DNA from: Bacillota bacterium
GTDB lineage: Bacteria > Bacillota > Clostridia > DSM-8532
Length of the DNA: 64,000 nt
NCBI GenBank assembly: GCA_023415825.1
Contig: JAEZJF010000030.1
Coordinates: 62,001 to 126,000 of the forward strand
Direction: 5' to 3'
Shown here: one piece after another, positions 43,182 through 52,093 of the stretch
Layout of the letters: each line of letters begins with the position of its first letter
Position numbering within the stretch: the first letter of the stretch is position 1
Notes under the pieces: model-generated
What the model was told of the DNA's origin: nothing
The model's input: the letters and a program-made list of their open reading frames with translations, nothing else
Databases searched by the model: none
Position numbers and translations under genes: made by a program

Positions 43182-44726
43182 ATGGAATTGCGTACAAAGC
43201 TGGGCCAAATGGTAAGTGTGGGTTTTGAAGGTCTTATGCCGCCCCAACAATTCCTTGACCTGATCAGGTTATATAAGATAGGTAATGTCAGCCTGTATGC
43301 TCATAATTTAAAAAACAAACAGCAAACCTTGGAGCTTGTATCGTTTTTAAAGGATTATATCCATAGGGAGACCGGCTTCATCCCCTTTATATCTGCAGAT
43401 CAGGAGGGTGGAATGGTCACCCGCTTCAGCAAAGACTTTACACATTTCCCTGGGGCTATGGCAACGGCAGCCACGGGTAATACAGAAAATGCATTCCGTG
43501 TCGGATACCACTGCGGCCTTGAAATAAAAAACGTAGGCTTAAATGCAAACTTTGCTCCCGTAGTGGACGTCAACACCAATTCCAGAAACCCGGTAATAGG
43601 CGTACGGGCTTACGGGGACACTGTGGAAGCAGTAACCGCCTACGCCATGCGTATGATGGACGGCCTTGAAAAGGCTGGCGTGATGTCCGTACTCAAGCAC
43701 TTTCCGGGCCATGGCGATACCTATCAGGATTCGCATTTCGCACTGCCCCGGGTTGATAAGAATCTTGATCAGTTGTTTGACCTGGAGCTAAAGCCTTATA
43801 TTGAAGGCATTCGACGGGGAGCACCCGCCATTATGACCTCTCATATCGTATTCCCAAACATTGATCCTTCGGGCTTGCCCGCTACCATGTCCAGGGTGAT
43901 CATGCATGACCTTCTCCGTGAAAAACTTCATTTCGATGGCATAGTCCGCACCGATGATCTTGAAATGGAGGCCATCAGACGTGAATTTGGCATCATTCCC
44001 GGTGCGCTGGCCGCTGTTAAAGCCGGGGTTGATATTATCTCCATCTCTCGCAGCCCTGCACTGGGAGCGGAACTGGTGGAAATACTGGAAAAGCAGATTG
44101 CTTCGGGAGAATTGGATGAAGCCATAATTGATGCTTCCTTTAACCGTATTATAAAGTGCAAGAAGCGGTATTGCCAAAACACACCTGTTAATTTAGATAT
44201 GATTGGCTGTGATACCCACAGGGAAATTGCCCGGAACATCAGCCGGAGCAGTATCGCGCTTTACAAGGATCCTAAAGATCAGCTTCCCGTCAAAGGCAGG
44301 GTATTGGTGGTCGGTACCAACGCTTTCAACCAAACCAATGTACGAAACCCCCTCCAGCTTGAGCTTAATATGCCCGACCTTCTCAGCAAGCGTCTGGGAG
44401 GTCAGGGCATAACCGTTGCCACTCAGCCTACGCCCGAGCAATGTGATCAGGTCCTGGCTGCTGCTGCCCATGCCGATACAGTGGTGTTCGGTACATATAA
44501 CGCCCATTTGTTCCGTGATCAGCTTACCCTGGCCGATAAGCTCTCAAAAGCCCACCCCAATGTCATTTTTGTTGCCATGAGAAATCCCTATGACCTGCCG
44601 CTTCTGGATTCGGGCTGCGCTGCTTTGGCTGCATATGAATATACACCCTTATCCATTGAAACACTGGGTGATATTCTGGCCGGCCAGCATAAGCCATTGG
44701 GTTCCATATGTGTGAAGCTGGACTAA
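43182..44726 (+). CDS. Glycoside hydrolase family 3, NagZ-type beta-N-acetylhexosaminidase
   Basis: A 514-residue GH3 enzyme without signal peptide, so cytoplasmic. KHFPGHGDTYQDSH at 172-185 is the NagZ-type loop with the catalytic His-Asp pair (His185 region). The nucleophile Asp is in FDGIVRTDDLEM (258/259). An extra C-terminal domain of about 180 residues follows the TIM barrel, as in Bacillus NagZ. It would release terminal GlcNAc from imported glycan or muropeptide; some relatives are phosphorylases, so that remains open. First of three plus-strand genes. Confidence 0.92.
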   Translation: MELRTKLGQMVSVGFEGLMPPQQFLDLIRLYKIGNVSLYAHNLKNKQQTLELVSFLKDYIHRETGFIPFISADQEGGMVTRFSKDFTHFPGAMATAATGNTENAFRVGYHCGLEIKNVGLNANFAPVVDVNTNSRNPVIGVRAYGDTVEAVTAYAMRMMDGLEKAGVMSVLKHFPGHGDTYQDSHFALPRVDKNLDQLFDLELKPYIEGIRRGAPAIMTSHIVFPNIDPSGLPATMSRVIMHDLLREKLHFDGIVRTDDLEMEAIRREFGIIPGALAAVKAGVDIISISRSPALGAELVEILEKQIASGELDEAIIDASFNRIIKCKKRYCQNTPVNLDMIGCDTHREIARNISRSSIALYKDPKDQLPVKGRVLVVGTNAFNQTNVRNPLQLELNMPDLLSKRLGGQGITVATQPTPEQCDQVLAAAAHADTVVFGTYNAHLFRDQLTLADKLSKAHPNVIFVAMRNPYDLPLLDSGCAALAAYEYTPLSIETLGDILAGQHKPLGSICVKLD

Positions 44727-44746
44727 TTTAAGGAGGAGGAATTAGA

Positions 44747-45583
44747 ATGAAGATACGCTATTTGGGAACTTCTGCTGCGGAGGGGTGCCCCGCACTTTTT
44801 TGCCGGTGCAGTCTATGTCAAACTGCCCGTGAGCATGGCGGCAAGGATGTTCGCACCCGTTCCCAGGTACTGATAGACGATAGCCTGCTGATGGATTTTC
44901 CACCTGACACCTATCACCATTTTCTTAATACACCTGAATTCGATTTGCCTGGAATCAGGCATATACTCATTACACATTCCCATGCCGACCATTTCTATCC
45001 GTTGGATGCTGCGCTTCGCTGCAACGATTTTGCACAGGATGTCGACGGTATCATGACCTTATACGGTAATGATATGGTACAGGCCACCTGGGAAAGAACC
45101 ATTATGGGTGAATATGCCGTATTCAAGGATTTACCCAACCGGGTGACATTCCAGCCCTTACTCCCATTTATACCGGTACAAGCCGGCGACCATCTGGTAA
45201 CGGCTCTACCTGCCGACCACAAGCGCGATGAAAACTGCTACATCTATATCATTGAACGGGAAGGCAAGCGCCTGTTATACGCCAATGATACCGGTACCAA
45301 TTTTAAGCCTGAAGTATGGGATTACTTGAAAAACTTACATTTTGATGGGGTGAGTATGGACTGTACGGCTATGGACCGTCGTGTTGGCCGTTATCACATG
45401 GGCCTTCCGGATAATGCTGAGCTTAAGGCCAAGCTGTTGGAAATAGGCTCCGCCGATGAAAGCACATTATTTATTGTGACACACTTTTCCCACTTTGGAG
45501 GGCTCACCCATGAGGAGCTTGCCCAAAGAGCCCGGTCGTTGGGCTTTGAAACGGCTTATGACGGCTTGGCGCTAATGATTTAA
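44747..45583 (+). CDS. MBL-fold metal-dependent hydrolase (PhnP-like)
   Basis: A 278-residue metallo-beta-lactamase-fold hydrolase. The metal motif THSHADHFYP is clear, and later histidines appear in ALPADHKRDE and VTHFSHFGG. An N-terminal Cys cluster, CPALFCRCSLCQ, could bind a structural zinc as in PhnP-like phosphodiesterases. It lies 20 bases after the GH3 gene behind GGAGGAGG, so it is co-transcribed. It may cleave a phosphodiester or lactone in the same pathway. Confidence 0.85.
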   Translation: MKIRYLGTSAAEGCPALFCRCSLCQTAREHGGKDVRTRSQVLIDDSLLMDFPPDTYHHFLNTPEFDLPGIRHILITHSHADHFYPLDAALRCNDFAQDVDGIMTLYGNDMVQATWERTIMGEYAVFKDLPNRVTFQPLLPFIPVQAGDHLVTALPADHKRDENCYIYIIEREGKRLLYANDTGTNFKPEVWDYLKNLHFDGVSMDCTAMDRRVGRYHMGLPDNAELKAKLLEIGSADESTLFIVTHFSHFGGLTHEELAQRARSLGFETAYDGLALMI

Positions 45584-45621
45584 GCGACCGGTCGCTCTTT
45601 CGTATAGAAAGGAGAATGGTT

Positions 45622-46101
45622 ATGCCCGATATGTTTGTACATCTTTTGGATCTGCCCAACCCCGCCTCTTTGCTTGAAAAGCTGGACGCGGAAGGCATCC
45701 ATGTCCACCGCCCCCTTTCCTGCAATAAGTACAAGGTGCTGGACTGGGTCAACACCCATTCAGGGCCGGGAGGTGCCGGGCAATGCGATGTTTGCTTTTC
45801 GCGCACACCGGTATCCTGTTTTATCGCCACCCGTGGAGATGATATTTTAGGCTACGCCTGCTATGATGCCACTGCACTTAATTTCTTCGGACCTACCCGG
45901 GTGCTTGAGAGTGAACAGGGCAAGGGTCTTGGAAAGGCTCTTCTTCTTGTGACACTGCAAGCCATGCGCGAACAGGGCTATGTCTATGCCATTATAGGCG
46001 GTGTAGGCCCTGTGGAATTTTACGAGAAATGCGTGGGGGCAACGCTAATACCCAACTCCACTCCGGGCGTCTATCGCTATATGCTTAAAAATAAAAAGTA
46101 G
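45622..46101 (+). CDS. GNAT-family N-acetyltransferase
   Basis: A 159-residue acetyltransferase. The acetyl-CoA loop appears as VLESEQGKGLGKALLLVTL (x-x-Q/E-G-x-G-x-G/A), followed by GVGPVEFYEKCVGA, the late GNAT motif. Start at 45622 (MPDMF) follows AAGGAG. The acceptor is unknown; an amino sugar would suit the cluster but is only a guess. It converges on the NagD-like gene two bases beyond. Confidence 0.85.
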   Translation: MPDMFVHLLDLPNPASLLEKLDAEGIHVHRPLSCNKYKVLDWVNTHSGPGGAGQCDVCFSRTPVSCFIATRGDDILGYACYDATALNFFGPTRVLESEQGKGLGKALLLVTLQAMREQGYVYAIIGGVGPVEFYEKCVGATLIPNSTPGVYRYMLKNKK

Positions 46102-46103
46102 CC

Positions 46104-46877
46104 TCAAAGATAGTTCTCTCTGTCATGTGCAACCAGGTCAGACAGGCTTTCAAAAACAAAGGTCGGCGGGTCCTGAGAAGAAATATCCTCCCTGCCGGTG
46201 AGTCCCGTAAGCATCAAAGCACCACGCATCCCATTGTTATTGGCAAATCGTATGTCGGTTTCCTGCAGATCACCCACCATAATGGTATTCTGAGGCTCTG
46301 TTCCCAGGAGCGCCAAAGCATACCGGGCCATATGGGGGCCTGGTTTTCCCAGCATCACGGCACAAGCGCCGGAGGCGCTTTCCACAGCGGCACACAGTGA
46401 TCCGCTATGGGGCACCGGACCCAAGTTTCCGGGGATGACCTTATCGGGGTTGGTACAAACCAGTACCGCCCCATTTCTTATCTGCCGAGCGGCTCTTTCC
46501 AGCTTTTCATAGCTAAAGTTCTTATCCCAGGCTACCAGCACGCAGTCGGAGTTCTCTTGTACAAGACCGATGCTCCGGCTTTCCAACTCTTGCCTTACAC
46601 TTTCACCGCCCAACAGAAACACCCGTTCCAACCCCTGTTCCTTTAGGTACATGGCCGCAGCCATACCACTGGTAAGAACAGCGCGCTCCGGTACATGGAT
46701 AGAAAGGCCCGCCAGCTTCTCCACCACTTGAGCCGCTGTTCGTGAGGGACAATTGGTAACCAGCAGGTAGGGCCTGTTTTCTTGTTTCAGATAATGTATG
46801 AATTCGGGCGCATGGGGAATGGGATTGTCTCCTGCATAGAGCGTCCCGTCCAGGTCAATAAGATACGCCGGTTTCAC
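46104..46877 (-). CDS. NagD-like HAD-superfamily (subclass IIA) phosphatase
   Basis: A 257-residue sugar- or nucleotide-phosphatase. Motif I is LIDLDGTLYAGD, motif II VTNCPSRTA, the IIA cap lies in the middle, and GKPGPHMARYAL then VGDLQETDIRFANN are motifs III and IV. Start GTG 46877 is chosen because AAGGAGG lies just before it and family members begin right at this motif; the longer frame would be odd. It ends the operon of the ABC importer, so it may dephosphorylate an imported sugar product. Confidence 0.9.
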   Translation of the reverse strand: MKPAYLIDLDGTLYAGDNPIPHAPEFIHYLKQENRPYLLVTNCPSRTAAQVVEKLAGLSIHVPERAVLTSGMAAAMYLKEQGLERVFLLGGESVRQELESRSIGLVQENSDCVLVAWDKNFSYEKLERAARQIRNGAVLVCTNPDKVIPGNLGPVPHSGSLCAAVESASGACAVMLGKPGPHMARYALALLGTEPQNTIMVGDLQETDIRFANNNGMRGALMLTGLTGREDISSQDPPTFVFESLSDLVAHDRENYL

Positions 46878-46961
46878 AAAGTCCTCCTTAAAAAGTAATA
46901 CGGGCCTGCGGCAACACACCACAAGCCCGCCCTTAAATTTCAACATCCATCTTTCTCTAGT

Positions 46962-47822
46962 TCAGCCTTTAACCGCACCGACTGTAACCCCCTCAAGGAA
47001 GTACTTCTGCAGACTGAAGAACAACAAGAACATAGGAACCGCAGCCACAGTGGCACCGGCCATCATGGGCCCGAAAAAGGTGGTATTGGCAAAGCTGAAA
47101 TTCTTAAGGCCTACCTGGATAGTTTGCATCTCCATTTTACTTGTGACAAGAAACGGCCAGAAGAAGGTGTTCCAGTTGCCCATAAAGGTTGTAATGGCCA
47201 TAACAGCCATGATGGTCTTGGATAAAGGCATTATAATTTTATATAAAATCTTGAACTGATTGCAGCCTTCTATTTTTGCAGACTCGATAATTTCAGTAGG
47301 AATACTGCCCATGGACTGCTTGCATAGGAAGATATTGTAGACATTGCAAAGACTGGGCAGAATCAATGCCGCATAAGAATTCTGCATCTGGAATGTATTG
47401 ACGATTAGCACATACAAGGGTACCTGAGTGACCTGATAAGGAATCATCATCGCACACAAAAGGACATTGAACATGAGCTTATTACCCTTGAAAGGAACCT
47501 TGGCAAAAGCATAGCCTCCCATGGTGGCAAAAACAACATTGCTCACCATAATCCCCGTACAAACAATGAGGGAGTTGAAAAGCCAGCGAACCGAGTGCCT
47601 GCTGTAATTGAAAAAGAATGTATAGCTTCCCATCGTCCACTTGGTCGGAAACAGGGATTGGCTGGCAGCACCTGCTTCTATGGGAGGACCGAAAGAGGAA
47701 ATGATCATATAGTAAATGGGAAACAATGTGGTTATGGCAAAAAGGCATAAAAAGATTATGATCAGCCCATTGCGCAAATAGCGCAGCTTTTTGTTTTCAT
47801 TGAAGTCATTATATAAACCCAT
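46962..47822 (-). CDS. Carbohydrate ABC transporter permease (MalG type)
   Basis: A 286-residue membrane protein with six segments. The EAA loop IESAKIEGCNQFKILYKIIMP, which contacts the ATPase, is at about 185-205. It forms the channel with the MalF-type permease upstream (16-base gap). No ATPase gene is in the operon, so an MsmX-like shared ATPase is presumed. Confidence 0.93.
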   Translation of the reverse strand: MGLYNDFNENKKLRYLRNGLIIIFLCLFAITTLFPIYYMIISSFGPPIEAGAASQSLFPTKWTMGSYTFFFNYSRHSVRWLFNSLIVCTGIMVSNVVFATMGGYAFAKVPFKGNKLMFNVLLCAMMIPYQVTQVPLYVLIVNTFQMQNSYAALILPSLCNVYNIFLCKQSMGSIPTEIIESAKIEGCNQFKILYKIIMPLSKTIMAVMAITTFMGNWNTFFWPFLVTSKMEMQTIQVGLKNFSFANTTFFGPMMAGATVAAVPMFLLFFSLQKYFLEGVTVGAVKG

Positions 47823-47838
47823 TCCATCATCTCCCTTT

Positions 47839-48756
47839 CTAATACTCTACTTCATCGCCCATGAACTTGAACTGCAGCAGGGAAATCACAGCGATTACAG
47901 CTGCCAGTACAAGAGCCTGTGCCGATGCTTTGCCAAATTCCGAGTATTTAAACGCATTATTGAAAATCAGCAGACCGACCATGGTTGTATTGTTGTCGGG
48001 GCCGCCGCCGGTCATCATATAAGCGTTCATAAACACCTGGAATGATGTGATGATACCTGTAACAAAGAGAAACAGGGTGGTGGGTTTTACCATTGGTAAT
48101 ACAATATAGCGCAGCTTTTGCAGAAAGGTTGCGCTGTCAATGGCCGCAGCCTCATAATAATCATTGGGAATAGCCAGCAGTGCAGCTATGTAAATGATAA
48201 CACTGGTGCCGTGGTTTGACAGCCATGACATCAGAACAAGAGAAAACATCGCGGTTTTACTTTGACCCAACCAGTTTTGGCTTTCCAGGCCTAATAGACC
48301 TATGAGCTGATTGAGTAGTCCGGTAGGCAGAGAACTGTAAATCCAAAGCCAAACTACCGAGAGAGATACGCCGGAAGCTACACCCGGCAAATAATAAAGA
48401 GCCTTGAAGACTGTTTGTGTTCTCTTTTTAAAAGGAATAATCAAAATCGCCAGTGCGAATGAAAGCGCAATGTTGACAGGAACAGTCAGCACTGTATAAA
48501 CTACTGTATTTTTAATGGATTTAAAAAACAATTTGTCTTTGAGAAGCGCTTCAAAGTTTGCAGTACCCACCCATTTGGATTGTATGGGGTTATACTTCTG
48601 CATGCTGATGATACATGCGTTAATAATGGGATACAAGGTGAACAGACAGAATACAATCACTGCCACAGAGATAAACACATATCCCCAAAGATTTTCATCT
48701 TTTCCGAATGAACGGTTCCTGGGCTTTTTGGTTATTCCTGCATTTTCTTTTCCCAT
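47839..48756 (-). CDS. Carbohydrate ABC transporter permease (MalF/UgpA type)
   Basis: A 305-residue membrane protein with six segments, first at about 28-50. The ATPase-contact loop is YYEAAAIDSATFLQKLRYIV. AAAGGAGAGG precedes the start. Upstream lies the binding protein, separated by 140 bases with a stable hairpin. Confidence 0.93.
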   Translation of the reverse strand: MGKENAGITKKPRNRSFGKDENLWGYVFISVAVIVFCLFTLYPIINACIISMQKYNPIQSKWVGTANFEALLKDKLFFKSIKNTVVYTVLTVPVNIALSFALAILIIPFKKRTQTVFKALYYLPGVASGVSLSVVWLWIYSSLPTGLLNQLIGLLGLESQNWLGQSKTAMFSLVLMSWLSNHGTSVIIYIAALLAIPNDYYEAAAIDSATFLQKLRYIVLPMVKPTTLFLFVTGIITSFQVFMNAYMMTGGGPDNNTTMVGLLIFNNAFKYSEFGKASAQALVLAAVIAVISLLQFKFMGDEVEY

Positions 48757-48833
48757 GGGCCTCTCCTTTCCCTATCGCTGTCCATATTCAATATTTACAC
48801 AAAGTAATCTTAAGTAATGCTTACCCGTAAATA

Positions 48834-48864
48834 CAGGCACAGGAACATTGAGCTCCTGTGCCTG
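48834..48864 (-). terminator. Intercistronic hairpin after the binding-protein gene
   Basis: A perfect 11-bp stem (CAGGCACAGGA at 48834-48844 with its complement at 48854-48864) and a 9-base loop. There is no U run, so it is more likely an mRNA-stability or partial-termination element allowing more binding protein than permease. Confidence 0.6.
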
Positions 48865-48896
48865 CGGCCAATCAGTTTACAGGTACGCTGAGAAAA

Positions 48897-50351
48897 TTAG
48901 TCCTTAACAATGCCATCTTCGCCAAAAGCGGCAACTGCGGCTTCATAAATTGCATCATACATCTGTTGAGGAGTAATTTCTTTGGCCAGTAAAGCCTGGA
49001 ACTTAGGAATGATAACTTCTGTCATGATCTTGGTACCCTGGGCCAGCTTATCGGAAGGAATTTCAGGACGGGCAGGAGCAGCCTTACCCATCAGCCCTTC
49101 GGTACATGCAAGATTTTCGGCATTCCGTTCGATGGGGTACTTGCTGGAAGCTTCCTGACCGGATTTGCTGATATTAACTGCAAAGAGGTCGGCATTAACT
49201 TCAGCTGCATTCTCGCCTGATGCCAGATAATAAGCAGCTTTTACGACATTATTCATATGAGCTTCTGTAGGAGCTTGTTTACCGCGGAATGTAACATATC
49301 CGTCTACTACGGCATAGTATGCGGGAGATGCGCCATTGGATGTAGGTACGGGCATTACCACATAATCTACAGGCAGGGAATCCTTTACAGCGGTACCATC
49401 ATTGGCTTTTATTTTAGCGTTGTTTTTCTTTGCACTGTTCTCAAAGGTAGCAAGTCCCTTACCAGTAAATACGGTCTGGCCGGTGAGGAAGAGATTCCAT
49501 CTCTCACCCGAGGTGGCATTCATGTTAGCACCGTTGTTGATAAGTTCACTGACACCTTCAAGGACCTTAAGAAAATCCTTGCTGGTGTATGTATATTTCA
49601 GGCTGCTGTCAAATTCACTGGGCATACCACCGTTCTTAGCGAAAATTTCAATATAGTTCTTGGTGGTCGTACCGGCTGTTGCAAATACGAGGCCGTACTT
49701 GCTGGTGCTGTTGGCACCCTTTACACCGACTGACTTTTTAACTGCAGCGGCAAACTCTTCAAAGGTCCAGCCGTTCTTCTGGATGCTCTTCCAATCGATA
49801 CCGGCAGCTTCCATGTATTCCTTATTTCCGCCTATACCATGGATTTCCATATATGCGGGTAATCCATAAAGGCCATTGCCGTTTTTCATGTACTGAATGG
49901 GAGCGGGATCGAAATCTGCGATCATATCAGCCGTGGCATATTTGGTGATATCCATTGCCACACCCATATCGACGTATTTGGCAATAAATTCCGAGCCCAG
50001 GAATGCGATATCCGGTGGAGTACCGGCATTTACTTGTGTGTCTAGCTTTTCAATACGGTCATCCCAGCTGGCAGCTTCAATTTTCAAGGTAAGGTGGGGA
50101 TATTTTTCCTTGAACTTGGCTTCAACTTGTTCCAAACGATTAACAAATTCATTGGTGATAGGCGGGAGCAATGCTGTAATCGTATCCGGCTCTTCCGGCG
50201 GTACAGTGCTAGGTGCCTCAGTGGGTGTACTACTGGAACTGGCTGAAGGTGTAGCTGTGCTGGGTGTAGCTTCCTGTCCGCAGGCGCCTAGCAGCGTAAC
50301 AGCCATAACCATTACAAGAACCAGAGATAAGAGACGTACGTTCTTTTTCAT
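48897..50351 (-). CDS. Sugar-binding lipoprotein of an ABC importer
   Basis: A 484-residue family 1 solute-binding protein. The lipoprotein signal ends at LLGACGQ (Cys24), followed by a Ser/Thr/Pro-rich linker to about residue 55. The binding domain begins ITALLPPITNEFVNRLEQV, and DTQVNAGTPPDIAFLGSEF is typical. AAGGAGGAG precedes the ATG. First gene of the importer operon, with a good promoter at 50503-50531. The ligand is unknown; neighbours suggest an amino-sugar glycan. Confidence 0.93.
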   Translation of the reverse strand: MKKNVRLLSLVLVMVMAVTLLGACGQEATPSTATPSASSSSTPTEAPSTVPPEEPDTITALLPPITNEFVNRLEQVEAKFKEKYPHLTLKIEAASWDDRIEKLDTQVNAGTPPDIAFLGSEFIAKYVDMGVAMDITKYATADMIADFDPAPIQYMKNGNGLYGLPAYMEIHGIGGNKEYMEAAGIDWKSIQKNGWTFEEFAAAVKKSVGVKGANSTSKYGLVFATAGTTTKNYIEIFAKNGGMPSEFDSSLKYTYTSKDFLKVLEGVSELINNGANMNATSGERWNLFLTGQTVFTGKGLATFENSAKKNNAKIKANDGTAVKDSLPVDYVVMPVPTSNGASPAYYAVVDGYVTFRGKQAPTEAHMNNVVKAAYYLASGENAAEVNADLFAVNISKSGQEASSKYPIERNAENLACTEGLMGKAAPARPEIPSDKLAQGTKIMTEVIIPKFQALLAKEITPQQMYDAIYEAAVAAFGEDGIVKD

Positions 50352-50502
50352 TTCGTGAACTCCTCCTTAATCTTTTTTATATGAACTGCCTTCCAGGCAG
50401 AATACATATTAAAAATCATGTACTACATTTTAAACAGAGGAATAGAACGGCTGACTCGCATAGTTATATTATACAAAACATCTGTGTTATTACCTGATTT
50501 TA

Positions 50503-50531
50503 TTTATACAATAACCAATGGAAATTGTCAA
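50503..50531 (-). promoter_or_regulatory. Promoter of the ABC importer operon
   Basis: On the minus strand TTGACA (50531-50526), 17-base spacer, TATAAA (50508-50503), with a leader of about 145 bases. The stretch 50352-50945 holds this promoter, the recA terminator and repeat copy C; I see no gene in it. Confidence 0.7.
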
Positions 50532-50774
50532 TTACTTTTCGTAATATAATTTTATTATAGAATTAAAATGTGATATTTTATTTCATTCCCGCCAAGAGAT
50601 GACATCTATGGACCCTATGTCTGGCCCAGAGTAAAACTCGCTCTGCAAGCCATTCTGAGTCTGATTAACGCTCGTTCTCACTGTAAAATGAAGGGTTGAA
50701 AATGGGTATTTAATGAAATTTTTTGATGGAAAAATGTCATGGCATGATATCATGGTGAATGATGGAAATAGAGT

Positions 50775-50821
50775 AAAAAGAGCTGCCGCAACATGATTTT
50801 TCATCACATCGCGACAGCTCT
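50775..50821 (-). terminator. Intrinsic terminator of recA
   Basis: Minus strand: a long stem from AGAGCTGTCGCGATGTGATG to its partner ending GCAGCTCT, with three mismatches, followed by TTTTTAC. It lies about 125 bases after the recA stop, beyond repeat copy C. Confidence 0.85.
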
Positions 50822-50851
50822 GATAACTTCTGCTTATTGCGTAGCAACAAG

Positions 50852-50920
50852 GTTCCCGGGCACCCGTTCGAAATCTTTGATTGCGGTAACGCCTAAAGGT
50901 GACAGTCGGGGTTCTTATTA
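50852..50920 (-). repeat. Palindromic intergenic repeat, copy C
   Basis: CACCCGTTCGAAATC-TTT-GATTGCGGTAACG then CCTAAAGGTGACAG. The right arm is the reverse complement of the left arm of copy A, so this copy lies inverted relative to A. It sits inside the 3' untranslated region of recA. Confidence 0.75.
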
Positions 50921-50945
50921 CAGCCATCCCCTTTTACTGTGGCTG

Positions 50946-51974
50946 TCAGGTATCCTCATCAGCCACATGAGCCTGAACACTGCTCAAAAAGGCTTTATCA
51001 TATTCAGCCTTGATTTTGCCTTCAACTTCTTTGGCCATCTCGGTATTTTCTTTCAGGAACTTCTTCACATTTTCCCTGCCCTGGCCGATTCTCTGGTTAT
51101 TGTAAGAGAACCATGCACCGCTTTTCTTAATGATATCCAGGGTGACGCCAATATCAAGGATACAGCCTTCCTTGGAAATGCCCTGACCATAGATAATATC
51201 AAATTCCGCTTCTTTAAAAGGAGGTGCTATCTTGTTTTTAACCACCTTAACCTTAGTGCGGTTGCCCACGGGCTCATTTCCGTCCTTGAGGGTCTCTACT
51301 CTTCGGACATCCAATCGGACAGAAGCATAGAACTTTAAGGCACGTCCGCCCGGTGTTACTTCAGGATTGCCGAACATAACACCAACCTTTTCACGCAACT
51401 GGTTGATAAAAACAGCCACTGTCTTGGACTTGCTTACACATCCGGAGAGCTTTCTCATGGCTTGGGACATAAGCCTTGCCTGAAGGCCTACGAACTGGTC
51501 ACCCATTTCACCGTCAATTTCCGCTTTCGGAACCAACGCTGCAACCGAGTCAACAACGATGACATCGATAGCACCGCTTCTTACCAATGCTTCAGCAATT
51601 TCAAGGGCCTGCTCGCCTGTATCAGGCTGAGCCACAATGAGATTATCAATATCTACACCCAGATTCCTTGCATACACCGGGTCCAGGGCGTGTTCCGCGT
51701 CGATAAAGGCTGCCTCGCCGCCTGCCTTCTGGGCTTCGGCAACAATATGAAGGGCTACCGTTGTTTTACCGGAGGATTCAGGGCCAAAGATCTCAATAAT
51801 TCTTCCACGGGGTAGTCCGCCGGCCCCTAGCGCAATATCCAGCGACAGGGCGCCCGTAGGAATACAATCAGTGGTTACATGGGCTACTTCTCCCAGCTTC
51901 ATGATTGCACCCTTGCCAAATTGTTTTTCAATCTGGCTCATGACCAGATCCAATGCTTTTTTCTTCTCTTCCAT
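50946..51974 (-). CDS. recA: RecA recombinase
   Basis: A 342-residue strand-exchange protein. Walker A is GPESSGKTTVALH, the Walker B region IDVIVVDSVAAL, and loop L2/ALKFYASVRLDVRR follows. Start at 51974 (MEEKKKALDLVM) is preferred: ATG 52010 coincides with the expected start of transcription and lies inside the LexA box. Preceded by an SOS box and promoter, followed by repeat copy C and a strong terminator. Confidence 0.97.
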   Translation of the reverse strand: MEEKKKALDLVMSQIEKQFGKGAIMKLGEVAHVTTDCIPTGALSLDIALGAGGLPRGRIIEIFGPESSGKTTVALHIVAEAQKAGGEAAFIDAEHALDPVYARNLGVDIDNLIVAQPDTGEQALEIAEALVRSGAIDVIVVDSVAALVPKAEIDGEMGDQFVGLQARLMSQAMRKLSGCVSKSKTVAVFINQLREKVGVMFGNPEVTPGGRALKFYASVRLDVRRVETLKDGNEPVGNRTKVKVVKNKIAPPFKEAEFDIIYGQGISKEGCILDIGVTLDIIKKSGAWFSYNNQRIGQGRENVKKFLKENTEMAKEVEGKIKAEYDKAFLSSVQAHVADEDT

Positions 51975-52003
51975 AACATGCCTTGCGGCAAGCCCTCCTT
52001 TAC

Positions 52004-52047
52004 CGAACATTTGTTCTCATTATAATATAATAAATTAAAACCGTCAA
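52004..52047 (-). promoter_or_regulatory. recA promoter with LexA (SOS) box
   Basis: On the minus strand TTGACG (52047-52042), 17-base spacer, TATAAT (52024-52019). CGAACATTTGTTCT at 52004-52017 contains a perfect GAAC-N4-GTTC and lies two bases after the -10, over the start site. Confidence 0.88.
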
Positions 52048-52093
52048 GTATTTTTTATGTAATTTTTTTACATATATCCTATTTTCAGTGGTG

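Noticed and set aside
50583..50927. 114-codon open frame between the importer and recA
   Set aside because: It crosses the recA terminator and repeat copy C and has an unnatural composition.
51975..52010. Upstream ATG for RecA at 52010
   Set aside because: It coincides with the likely start of transcription and lies in the LexA box; the inner start fits the family.
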